This document shows positions 1 to 7,300 of a DNA stretch of 11,240 bases, one piece after another. Origin of the DNA: an uncultured Caldimicrobium sp. (GTDB taxonomy: Bacteria > Desulfobacterota > Thermodesulfobacteria > Thermodesulfobacteriales > Thermodesulfobacteriaceae); assembly GCA_938091475.1 (NCBI GenBank), contig CALLJI010000160.1, positions 1-11,240 on the forward strand, read 5' to 3'. Numbering within the stretch: the stretch's first letter is position 1; each line of letters starts with the position of its first letter. The notes beneath the pieces were generated by a model. It was not told the origin of the DNA, searched no databases, and saw only the letters and a program-made list of their open reading frames with translations. Position numbers and translations under genes: made by a program.

Positions 1-53
1 ATATCACATATATGGTGAGGTTTGCTCTGTCCAAAAGGTTTTGTTTGTAAGGG

Positions 54-410
54 GTAGGGCGTGCTATGCCCAAAGATTTTCAGTCGCAGGGGCGATTCAC
101 GAATCGCCCGAAAACAAATTGTAAGGACACGACTGTGCAGATCCCCTACGAATTTGAATTTTTGGGGATTGATAGAAAAAAGATCTGTAGGGGCACAGCA
201 TGCTGTGCCCAAGAATCATAAAAAATTCTGTAGGGGCAGCCCTTGCGGCTGCCCAAATGCGTTTTAAAATCTCCCTGGGCACGGCGGTGCCGTGCCCCTA
301 CAAATTTGGGGACGATTCGTGAATCGCCCCTACAATTTGAACCTCTGGGTAGGGGCAAGCCCTGCCCATACAATTGAAATCCTTTGGGCAGTGAGCAGCG
401 GAGCCCCTAC
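54..410. repeat. Left cluster of GC-rich palindromic repeats (about nine units)
   Basis: This gene-free stretch upstream of rpsU holds units of about 25 bp, spaced roughly 30-65 bp apart by AT-rich linkers. The general form is GTAGGGGC, a variable self-complementary arm, then GCCC. Forward units lie near 86-109 (9 bp stem GGGCGATTC/GAATCGCCC), 187-210 (perfect 20 bp palindrome at 191-210), 229-254 (8 bp stem GGGCAGCC/GGCTGCCC) and 349-367 (shortened). Reverse units lie near 277-301 (9 bp stem GGGCACGGC/GCCGTGCCC), 308-333 and 386-410 (degenerate). Decayed units are seen near 54-71 and 120-149. The units are far richer in GC than the surrounding genes. They resemble dispersed REP/MITE-like hairpin repeats, but I cannot name a catalogued family. 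Reading frames across this stretch are by-products of the repeats and I do not call them as genes. Confidence 0.85.
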
Positions 411-436
411 AATTTTTGAAACATTCTCCCCCAGCC

Positions 437-465
437 TTGACAAAATGGGAAAAGGATGCTAACTT
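437..465 (+). promoter_or_regulatory. Sigma-70 type promoter of the rpsU-mutS2-dnaG-rpoD operon
   Basis: A perfect -35 box TTGACA (437-442) is followed by a 17 bp spacer and a -10 hexamer TAACTT (460-465) preceded by TGC, an extended -10 element. The -10 hexamer alone is weak, but the exact -35, ideal spacing and TG extension together make a credible promoter. Transcription would begin near position 472. It lies just after the last repeat unit, and no other strong promoter is apparent in front of the operon. The predicted start point is downstream of the ATG at 466, which affects the choice of rpsU start. Confidence 0.7.
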
Positions 466-481
466 ATGCCAAAATCAGAAA

Positions 482-488
482 AGGAGGT
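482..488 (+). promoter_or_regulatory. Shine-Dalgarno site that sets the rpsU start
   Basis: AGGAGGT is a full-strength Shine-Dalgarno sequence lying 7 nt before an in-frame TTG at 496. It falls inside the reading frame if the ATG at 466 is used, but in the leader if the TTG is used. Confidence 0.75.
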
Positions 489-495
489 AATTTCT

Positions 496-705
496 TTGGC
501 AGGAATAATTGTTAGAGACGGGGAATCCTTTGAGCAAGCTCTTAAGAGATTCAAAAGATTAGTGGAGAAAACCAAGATACTCTCTGAAGTTAAAAAAAGG
601 GAATTTTATGAAAAACCCGGAGTTAAAAGGAGAAAAAAAGTTCAAGCATCCAGAAAAAAAATTCTTAAAAAGTTAAAAAAACTGCAGCAAAAATTAGAAG
701 ATTAA
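496..705 (+). CDS. rpsU: Small ribosomal subunit protein bS21
   Basis: bS21 is a small basic protein of the 30S subunit near the 3' end of 16S rRNA, and it helps mRNA selection during initiation. The family core is clear: [16 protein letters not shown], then [11 protein letters not shown], then a long basic tail of Lys-rich segments. I chose TTG at 496, giving 69 residues, over the ATG at 466 (79 residues). The TTG has AGGAGGT at ideal spacing, the promoter predicts a transcript starting near 472, and the resulting N-terminus (M-A-G-I-I-V-R) lines up with E. coli S21, whose VR also falls at residues 6-7. The ATG at 466 has only a weaker AAAGGA upstream. The gene is the first of the operon, and its stop codon directly abuts the mutS2 start. 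Identity is secure; the start is well supported but inferred. Confidence 0.93.
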   Translation: MAGIIVRDGESFEQALKRFKRLVEKTKILSEVKKREFYEKPGVKRRKKVQASRKKILKKLKKLQQKLED

Positions 706-2967
706 TTGAAGGATTTTCTTCTCTTAGATTGGGAGAGTCTAAAAAAGAAATTAATTGAGCAACTCTCTACAGAGAGTGCTAAAGATTTTTTACATACACT
801 TAATCCAAAGATAGAACCCACCCAAGTTTATCTCCTTCAAGAAAAAACTAAATTTCTATGGAATAGAATAGAAGGGGGTAAAGATTTAGTTTTACCCCTG
901 CTTTCTTCTCTATCTAAACTTTTATCTCAGGCTAAAAAAAGGGGATCTTTTTTAATACCCGAATTATGTGCTTTGGTCCTATGGTTAAGAACTTTCTCAG
1001 AACTTTCAAAGGAATTGCAGCAGTCACCTTTTCAAGAGTATTTTGTCAAACCTGAACGATATATCTTCCTTTTGGGAAAAATTACGGACATACTTGATGT
1101 GGAAAGAAGAGAGGTTAAAAGTGAAGCTAATTATGACTTATATCTAATTCGTAAAGAAAAAAATAGATTAATGGAAAACCTCTTTGAGCGTTTAAATAGA
1201 ATAAAGGAAAAGTTTTATAAAATGGGATATCTTCAAGATAACATTTTTTTGCAGAAGGAAGGTAGATATGTTTTACCTGTTAAACCAGAATTTAAATACA
1301 AGGTAAAGGGTATCTATCATGGATATTCTCAAAGTGGTGCTACTATCTTTATTGAACCCTTTGGAATCACAGAATTAGCTAATGAATTGGAAGAATTGAG
1401 CTGGAGAGAGGAAAGTGTTATACAGAGAATTTTAAAAAATCTTTCAGAAGAAATTTTTTCCTTTGAAAAAGGGCTTTTAGAGATAGAAAAAGCTATAGTA
1501 GATGTAGATGTAGCTTTAGCCAAAGCTAAGCTGGGAAGAACATATAGAGGCACTTTTCCAAAAGTCGTAGAGAAGGGAGAATTCTATATACGAGAGGGGA
1601 TTCATCCTCTCCTCTATTTTAAGTCTTTGTCAGAAAACAGAGGGCTTCCTATTCCTAACGATTATTCCTTTAAAGAGGTCTTTTTGATAACTGGTCCTAA
1701 TTTTGGTGGTAAAACTGTGACTTTAAAAACCATAGGACTATTAAGCTTTATGGCTTTTAATGGTTTTTTAATCTCTGCTAAGGAAGCCCAGATACCACTT
1801 TTTAATAAGATTTTGGTTGATTTGGGGGATGAACAAAATCTCTTAGAGGGAGAATCGTCCTTTTCAGCACATCTTAAAAATTTAAAGAGAATTTTAGAGG
1901 AGGCTGATGAGAGTAGTTTGGTTCTATTAGATGAGCCGGGCAGGGGAACAAATTTCGAAGAGGGCTCTGCATTAGTGTGGGCTTCTGTAGAAACCTTATT
2001 AGAGAAAGGTGCAAAAGTAGTCCTAACAACCCATTCTCCGGTAATAAAATCCTTTGCCTTAAAGCATAAAAAATTTGTTTACGCTATGGTTAACCATTAT
2101 AAACTTCATTATGGATACTTAGGGGAGTCCCAAGCCTTTGATTTAGCTCTTAAATTAGGACTGGATAGGGTCCTAATCGAAAAAGCTAAATCCTTTTTAG
2201 GGGATAAATCTTATTATGCTTATTATGAAAAATACCTTGAAGAAGTACAAAAGTTAGAAGCTTTACGAAAAGAATTAGAGTATCAGAAACAAGTTGTAGA
2301 ACAAGAAAAGAAAGATTTAGAAAAGTTAAAAGAGGAATTACAAAGGAAATACAAAGAGAAGTGGGAAGAGTTGATAAAAAGCTGGCAGTTAGAGTTTAAA
2401 GCTTTGGTGGAGAATCTAAAGTCCTCTTCGAAAGGTAAAGCCTATCAGGCTTTTGAACATTTTTTGAAGGAAAAGGAGTATCCCTTTTCAGAAGAGTTAG
2501 AAGAAATAAAAGTAGGAGATAAAGTTTATATTCCTTTTCTGCAAAGGGAGGGTATAGTTCAAAGAATCAAAGAGAAAAGTGCAGAGGTAATCTTAGGTCA
2601 TATGAAATTGGAAGTACCTTTATATCAAATAGTTAAAGGAAAGGATATGCCTAGCACAAGACCTTTTAAGTTCAGAAACCTCTTAACTGAGTCATCAGAG
2701 GGAATAGTTTCAACCAAAAAGGAAAAATTAATTCTTCTTGGGGAAGATGTAGAGAGTGCTTTGAATCTTCTTGAGCGAAAGTTAAATGAATGTTTTCTTA
2801 ATAAGAGAAAGTTTCTTTTAGTAGTGCACGGTCATGGTTCAGGCAAATTGAGATCTGCCATAAGAGAATATTTGAAGGATCATCCATTGGTGGAAAAATT
2901 TGAGGAACCTCCTTTGCATCAAGGAGGAAGTGGAGCCACCTTGGTTTATCTTTTTGAGAAAAATTAA
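706..2967 (+). CDS. mutS2: MutS2 family ATPase with C-terminal Smr domain
   Basis: MutS2 proteins are MutS homologues without the mismatch-recognition domain. They act in recombination control and, in B. subtilis, in handling collided ribosomes. At 753 residues this one is full length. The N-terminal core and clamp region spans about 1-300. The ATPase follows, with Walker A GPNFGGKT (330-337), Walker B LVLLDE (405-410) and a TTH motif (441-443). A coiled coil lies at about 505-560, a KOW-like segment at 601-640, and the Smr domain at about 672-750 with HGHGSGKLR (708-716). Two things are odd. The Smr motif usually written LDLRG reads LILLG (675-679), losing its acidic and basic residues. The segment after Walker B reads PGRGTNFEEG, closer to the GRGT of canonical MutS than to the usual MutS2 LGxGTDPxEG. 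The start is a TTG immediately after the rpsU stop, with only a poor ribosome site, so translational coupling is likely. Confidence 0.95.
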   Translation: MKDFLLLDWESLKKKLIEQLSTESAKDFLHTLNPKIEPTQVYLLQEKTKFLWNRIEGGKDLVLPLLSSLSKLLSQAKKRGSFLIPELCALVLWLRTFSELSKELQQSPFQEYFVKPERYIFLLGKITDILDVERREVKSEANYDLYLIRKEKNRLMENLFERLNRIKEKFYKMGYLQDNIFLQKEGRYVLPVKPEFKYKVKGIYHGYSQSGATIFIEPFGITELANELEELSWREESVIQRILKNLSEEIFSFEKGLLEIEKAIVDVDVALAKAKLGRTYRGTFPKVVEKGEFYIREGIHPLLYFKSLSENRGLPIPNDYSFKEVFLITGPNFGGKTVTLKTIGLLSFMAFNGFLISAKEAQIPLFNKILVDLGDEQNLLEGESSFSAHLKNLKRILEEADESSLVLLDEPGRGTNFEEGSALVWASVETLLEKGAKVVLTTHSPVIKSFALKHKKFVYAMVNHYKLHYGYLGESQAFDLALKLGLDRVLIEKAKSFLGDKSYYAYYEKYLEEVQKLEALRKELEYQKQVVEQEKKDLEKLKEELQRKYKEKWEELIKSWQLEFKALVENLKSSSKGKAYQAFEHFLKEKEYPFSEELEEIKVGDKVYIPFLQREGIVQRIKEKSAEVILGHMKLEVPLYQIVKGKDMPSTRPFKFRNLLTESSEGIVSTKKEKLILLGEDVESALNLLERKLNECFLNKRKFLLVVHGHGSGKLRSAIREYLKDHPLVEKFEEPPLHQGGSGATLVYLFEKN

Positions 2968-2992
2968 AGCGCAAAGACTTGAACTTTTCTGA

Positions 2993-3025
2993 GGTTATGT
3001 TAAAAAAGAAAAGATAACCCTTAAC
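2993..3025 (+). promoter_or_regulatory. Possible hairpin in front of dnaG
   Basis: In the 59 bp gap between mutS2 and dnaG, GGTTAT (2993-2998) can pair with ATAACC (3014-3019), leaving a 15 nt A-rich loop. The alternative pairing GTTAA (2999-3003) with TTAAC (3021-3025) excludes it. There is no good Shine-Dalgarno before the dnaG ATG; the purine stretch AAGAAAAG lies in the loop of the first hairpin. The structure is AT-rich and may only tune translation of primase. It lacks a GC-rich stem and a U-tract, so I do not call it a terminator. Confidence 0.3.
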
Positions 3026-3026
3026 T

Positions 3027-4772
3027 ATGTCCGAAAAACATCTATTTGAAGAAATCAAAAATCACTTTGAGATTGTTAGCTTTATTTCCCAATATGTTAA
3101 ATTAAAGAAAATAGGAAGAAATTATGTGGGGCATTGTCCCTTTCATTCTGAGAAAACCCCTTCTTTTACAGTAAGTCCAGAAAAGCAAATATTTAAGTGT
3201 TTTGGATGTGGGGCTGCGGGAGATGTAGTTACCTTTTATATGAAACTGAGAGGGCTTGAGTTTAGAGAAGCCCTGGCAGAGCTTGCAGAGAAAGCAGGTA
3301 TAAAAATTGACAAAACCTATTTTCTTGAGAAGAAAAGGGAAAGGGAGGAAATAGAATTAAATTTTAAAGTAGCCAAAATTTATCAAAATTTTTTGTGGAG
3401 TCACCCTTCGGGAGAGAGGGCAAGAACTTATTTGAAGGAGCGTGGGCTTAGTGAAGAGACAGCTAAAACCTTTCTTTTAGGCTATGCCCCGGGAGAGGGA
3501 AGAGTTTTAGCCAGTATGTTGAGAGCTCAAAAAATAGATCTTGAGCTTGCTCAAAGAGTAGGAATCATAACGAAAGATAGAGATGGTTCCTTTCTTGATC
3601 TCTTTAGGGACAGATTAATTTTTCCTATTTTTAATGAAAATGGGGAGTGCGTAGGTTTTGGTGGAAGAGCTTTAAGTTCACAGGTAGAGCCAAAGTATTT
3701 AAATTCCCCAGAAAGTAAAGTATTTAAAAAGGGTGAAGTTCTTTATGGGCTTTTTCAGAGTAAAGAATACATAAAGAAAGAGGGTATAGTTATCATTGTA
3801 GAAGGCTATTTTGATTTTCTCTCTCTTTGGGAGAAAGCTCTTAGGAATGTAGTTGCAACTTGTGGGACAGCTCTTACTGAAAAACACCTCTCTAAACTAA
3901 AACTTATTGCTGAAGACTACATAGTTTTTTATGATGGGGATAGGGCAGGAAAACAAGCAGCCATAAAGGCTATTTCTTTAATAGCAAGAACTGGGAAAAT
4001 TCCTAAGATAATAGTGCTTCCAGAGGAATTAGATCCTGATTCCTTTGTTCAAAAGAAAGAACTCTCCGAAGATACCCTTAAAGAAGAACTAAACAAGTTT
4101 TTAGTGGATGGATTTACCTTTTTGAGAACCTTTTATTTAGAAGATTATAAAAAGAATCCAAGTTATGTTTTCAGAGAATATTTAGAGATGTTCAAAGGGG
4201 TTGACGATCCAATACTTTTGAATGCTATTGTCCGTGAAATGGCATCATATTTTCATATTCCAGAAACGGAGATTTATAAAAGATTAAAAATAGATTGGGT
4301 AGAGAAAAGAGAGTCTATTCCTTTAAAGACCCAAGAAAGGGAGGATAAGCTTAGTGAGGGTTTAAAAATCATTGCACAATATTTAGTCAACTATCCAGAG
4401 GAGTTACAGACCCTTGAAGAAATAGGATTAGGAGAGTTATTAAAGGAAGAAAGGGAAGGACCATATTATGAGTTTCTTTTAAAGTTTTTAGAGAGAAAGC
4501 CTGGTCAGGATGATTTATTTTTTGTTTTTTCAGAAGGGCCTTTTCAAGAGATTCTAAGTGATTTGCTTTTTTCTCCACCCTTTGAAAATAAGGAAAGTGT
4601 TTTAGAAGACATTAAGCAATATATTAAAAAAGAACTTAGAAAAAGAGAACTTAAAAGGGTTTGTGAAAATTTAAAACTTCTGGAAAGGGCAGGTAATAGA
4701 GAAGAGATAGAGGTTTTTCTTTATAGGCTAAGAGAAAAACTTAAAAATTCAATAGATTTTAAAGAAATCTAA
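3027..4772 (+). CDS. dnaG: DNA primase DnaG
   Basis: DnaG synthesises the short RNA primers for leading- and lagging-strand DNA replication, working with the replicative helicase. At 581 residues the protein has the usual length. The N-terminal CHC2 zinc finger uses Cys37, His40, Cys58 and Cys61 (CPFH and CFGCGAAGD). The polymerase core has ERGLS (138-142), FGGRAL (211-216) and EPKYLNSPES (221-230). The TOPRIM segment carries the catalytic acid E259 in VEGYFD and the metal-binding DGD at 303-305 (YDGDRAG). The C-terminal part, from about 360, is less conserved and helical, fitting the helicase-binding domain. The ATG at 3027 is the first possible start after an in-frame stop at 3015. It follows mutS2 by 59 bp and precedes rpoD by 20 bp, as in the classical rpsU-dnaG-rpoD operon. 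Confidence 0.98.
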   Translation: MSEKHLFEEIKNHFEIVSFISQYVKLKKIGRNYVGHCPFHSEKTPSFTVSPEKQIFKCFGCGAAGDVVTFYMKLRGLEFREALAELAEKAGIKIDKTYFLEKKREREEIELNFKVAKIYQNFLWSHPSGERARTYLKERGLSEETAKTFLLGYAPGEGRVLASMLRAQKIDLELAQRVGIITKDRDGSFLDLFRDRLIFPIFNENGECVGFGGRALSSQVEPKYLNSPESKVFKKGEVLYGLFQSKEYIKKEGIVIIVEGYFDFLSLWEKALRNVVATCGTALTEKHLSKLKLIAEDYIVFYDGDRAGKQAAIKAISLIARTGKIPKIIVLPEELDPDSFVQKKELSEDTLKEELNKFLVDGFTFLRTFYLEDYKKNPSYVFREYLEMFKGVDDPILLNAIVREMASYFHIPETEIYKRLKIDWVEKRESIPLKTQEREDKLSEGLKIIAQYLVNYPEELQTLEEIGLGELLKEEREGPYYEFLLKFLERKPGQDDLFFVFSEGPFQEILSDLLFSPPFENKESVLEDIKQYIKKELRKRELKRVCENLKLLERAGNREEIEVFLYRLREKLKNSIDFKEI

Positions 4773-4792
4773 AAATAAAAAGGGGGGTAAAT

Positions 4793-6316
4793 ATGCACCT
4801 CCAACATAGAGAGCCCTGTCTTTTTGAAGAAGAAGAATTTTTAACTGAAGATTTAGATGTCTCTCTTCTTGAAGCAGAGTTAGAAAGAGATAAAACAGAG
4901 GATTCACTGAGGCTCTATTTCTCCGAAGTTTTTAATTACCCCCTCCTTACAAGGGATGATGAAGTCAATATTGGCAAAACTATAGAAAAAAATGAACAAA
5001 TTATTTTAAGAGAGGTTTTGAGATATCCTTCTCAGATAATTAAATTTTGTGGGCTTCTTAAAGGGGTTGAGAAAGAAAATAAGCTCTATTCAATTTTTAA
5101 AGATTATGAGTTATTAGAAGGCAAGGGGGCTCCAAAAAGCGAATGGATAAATAAATTAATAAAAAAACTCTCAGAATTGTACGATTGTTATGCAAAAGAA
5201 GGAGAAGGCAAAGAGGATTTATGTAAGGCTATAATTGATCAAATATATGAGGTTAGACCTACCAAACAACTTCTTGAAGATCTAAGTTGTGAAATTTTAG
5301 AGGCAAAAAAACTCTATGATCATCTTCAAAATCTCCAAGCCCAAATTTCAAATGCTAAAAGATCTATCAAATTTGAGAACTTTTTTTCACTCAATGGAGA
5401 TAGAGAAAAAGAGTATAAAAGATTAACAAAATTGATTAGAAAGGGAAAAGAAAAGGATGAAGGAGCTAAGGATTTGGAAAATCTCCTTAAGAATTTGAAG
5501 AATACTTGGGAATATTTTGGAGACAATTTAGAGGAAGTTATAGCTTCTGCTGAAAAAATTCAAAAGGCTTTTCTAAAAATTAAGAGAGCAAAGGAGCAGC
5601 TTATTTATGCTAATTTACGCCTAATCATCTCTATAGCAAGAAAATATGCACCTAAAGGGGCTATTTTTTCAGATCTAATTCAAGAGGGAAATATTGGGCT
5701 TTTAAGGGCAGTGGAAAAGTTTGACTATAGAAAGGGTTTTAAGTTTTCTACCTATGCTACCTGGTGGATTAGACAGAATATTACAAGATACCTAGCAGAA
5801 CATACGAGAACCATTAGAGTCCCTGTGCACATTATTGAAGCTATTCATAAAATTAGCAAGATTGTTTATACTAAATTTTACCAAGAGTATGGGAGAGAAC
5901 CTACTTTAGAGGAATTATCTAAGGAAACAGGGCTTTCTATAGATAGATTAAATTATATTTTTAAAGTAATGAAGCATCCTGTCTCTTTAGAGACTACGGT
6001 TGGAGAAGATGAAGATACCACTCTTAAAGACTTTTTAGAGGATAACAGTATTCTTAGGCCAGATGAAGCTACTTTTTCTGTTTTTTTGGCAGAAAAGATT
6101 AGAGAAATTTTGAAAACCTTGACCCCTCGCGAAGAAAAAGTTCTGCGCTATCGCTTTGGTATAGGAGAAAGACAATATTATACCTTAGAGGAGGTAGGGC
6201 AAAAATTTGGAGTGACCAAGGAGAGAATTAGACAAATTGAGGCCCACGCACTAAGAAAACTCAAACATCCCAATAGATTAAAACTACTTAAAAACTTTCT
6301 CTATAATGGCATTTAA
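4793..6316 (+). CDS. rpoD: Primary RNA polymerase sigma factor (sigma-70, RpoD/SigA)
   Basis: This is the housekeeping sigma factor that directs RNA polymerase to -35/-10 promoters. In its 507 residues, region 1.2 begins near residue 36 (DSLRLYFSEVFNYPLLTRDDE). A long helical, charged non-conserved insert fills about 90-260. Region 2 spans 268-340 (ANLRLIISIARKYA, DLIQEGNIGLLRAVEKFD, FSTYATWWIRQNITR), region 3 about 340-425, and region 4 about 432-500, with the helix-turn-helix TLEEVGQKFGVTKERIRQIE (464-483). A canonical region 1.1 is missing: only about 35 residues precede region 1.2, and these are strongly acidic (FEEEEFLTEDLD at 11-22). The ATG has an AGGGGGGT ribosome site at 4781-4788. 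The insert and the region 2 and 4 sequences support a primary sigma factor rather than an alternative one. The last 11 bp overlap the next gene. Confidence 0.97.
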   Translation: MHLQHREPCLFEEEEFLTEDLDVSLLEAELERDKTEDSLRLYFSEVFNYPLLTRDDEVNIGKTIEKNEQIILREVLRYPSQIIKFCGLLKGVEKENKLYSIFKDYELLEGKGAPKSEWINKLIKKLSELYDCYAKEGEGKEDLCKAIIDQIYEVRPTKQLLEDLSCEILEAKKLYDHLQNLQAQISNAKRSIKFENFFSLNGDREKEYKRLTKLIRKGKEKDEGAKDLENLLKNLKNTWEYFGDNLEEVIASAEKIQKAFLKIKRAKEQLIYANLRLIISIARKYAPKGAIFSDLIQEGNIGLLRAVEKFDYRKGFKFSTYATWWIRQNITRYLAEHTRTIRVPVHIIEAIHKISKIVYTKFYQEYGREPTLEELSKETGLSIDRLNYIFKVMKHPVSLETTVGEDEDTTLKDFLEDNSILRPDEATFSVFLAEKIREILKTLTPREEKVLRYRFGIGERQYYTLEEVGQKFGVTKERIRQIEAHALRKLKHPNRLKLLKNFLYNGI

Positions 6317-7295
6317 GTCCTTCCTTACCCCGGAAAAAGAGAAAAAACTAATTCAACTTTTGCAAAGGGAATTTCCCTTGCTTTCAGCTCCCTTTTTACA
6401 TCTTGCTAATCAAATTGGTCTAAAAGAAGAAGAGGTTTTAGAAATTTTACAAAGGTGGCAAGAGGAAGGAAAATTAAGACAAATTTCAGCCATTTTTAAT
6501 CCCTCTTATTTTAGACATAAATCTTCTCTCTTTGCCTTTAAGGTGCCTGAGGAGAAGTTAAAGAAGGCTATAGAAATTATCAATCGGCACCCTGGAGTAA
6601 GTCATAATTATTTAAGAAATCACGCTTATAATCTGTGGTTTACTTTGGTAGTTCCTCCTGAGAAGGACTTGTTGGCGGAAGTAGAGGCTTTATTTAAAGA
6701 ATCTGAGGCCTCAGATTATTTGTATCTCCCCATTCTTAAAGTATTTAAAATTGCAGTGATCTTTGAGCAGGATACAAACGGGATGGAACAGGATATCACT
6801 TTATCTAAGGAAGAGGGTGCCTTTGAGTTTACGGAAAGAGATAGATTTTTTGTAAAAATATTGCAAGAGCCCCTTCCCCTTATTTCTCAACCCTTCAAAA
6901 AATTAGCTGATACCTTTAATATATCTGAAAAAGAAATTTTTGATTGGCTAAAGGAAATGAAAAAAAGGGGAGCTCTGAGAAGATTTGCTGGGCTTTTTAA
7001 ACAGCATAAATTGGGATTTCGTAAAAACATAATGGTAGCTTGGTTAGTACCCCAATCCAAACTAGAAAAGGTAGCCCAAGAACTCTCTTCCCTTAACTTT
7101 ATCACCCATTGCTATTTAAGGCAAAGTTATCCGCATTTTCCTTATAATTTATATACTATGTGCCACTTTAAAGAAGATGGATTAGAAATAATCCAAAACT
7201 TAGCTAAAGGCTTGCATATATCTGAATATTTACCCTTGGAAACCTTGAAAGAATTAAAAAAGATTAGGTTAAAACTTTTTTATATTAAGAACTAA
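6306..7295 (+). CDS. ahbAB: Fused siroheme decarboxylase (AhbA-AhbB type)
   Basis: Siroheme decarboxylase removes two acetate carboxyl groups from siroheme to give 12,18-didecarboxysiroheme, a step of the alternative heme b route in sulfate reducers and archaea; related NirD/L/G/H proteins serve heme d1 synthesis. The fold is Lrp/AsnC-like, with a winged helix plus a ferredoxin-like domain. Normally AhbA and AhbB are separate chains of about 150-170 residues forming a heterodimer; here two such units sit in 329 residues. The first half (about 9-153) carries HPGVSHNYLRNHAYNLWFTL (95-114), AhbA-like. The second half (about 175-325) carries HCYLRQSYPHFPYNLYTM (268-285), AhbB-like. His100 and His268 occupy matching places. 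The link between halves is short (about 154-174). The ATG overlaps the rpoD end by 11 bp without its own ribosome site, so coupling is likely. Family assignment is firm; which half is A or B is less so. A plain AsnC regulator is unlikely given these motifs. Confidence 0.85.
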   Translation: MAFKSFLTPEKEKKLIQLLQREFPLLSAPFLHLANQIGLKEEEVLEILQRWQEEGKLRQISAIFNPSYFRHKSSLFAFKVPEEKLKKAIEIINRHPGVSHNYLRNHAYNLWFTLVVPPEKDLLAEVEALFKESEASDYLYLPILKVFKIAVIFEQDTNGMEQDITLSKEEGAFEFTERDRFFVKILQEPLPLISQPFKKLADTFNISEKEIFDWLKEMKKRGALRRFAGLFKQHKLGFRKNIMVAWLVPQSKLEKVAQELSSLNFITHCYLRQSYPHFPYNLYTMCHFKEDGLEIIQNLAKGLHISEYLPLETLKELKKIRLKLFYIKN

Positions 7296-7300
7296 AAAAG
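7275..7300. terminator. Possible bidirectional terminator between converging operons
   Basis: CTTTTTTA (7275-7282) and TAAAAAAG (7293-7300) form an 8 bp inverted repeat with a 10 nt loop exactly where the two operons meet. On either strand it gives a hairpin with a U-rich arm. The stem is almost all A-T pairs and therefore weak, so this is a position-based suggestion. No better terminator is visible at this junction. Confidence 0.3.

Noticed and set aside
61..373. Short open frames on both strands (61-267, 97-282, 146-373)
   Set aside because: They run through the palindromic repeats, overlap each other on opposite strands, and have no ribosome site or recognisable protein pattern.
2979..3001. 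Internal promoter before dnaG (TTGAAC followed by TATGTT)
   Set aside because: The two elements are only about 11 bp apart, too close for a sigma-70 promoter, and no good -10 lies at 16-18 bp.
6306..7295. Lrp/AsnC transcriptional regulator
   Set aside because: The fold is related, but both halves carry siroheme decarboxylase signatures (HNYLRNHAYNLWF and HCYLRQSYPHFPYN), which fit the enzyme family better.
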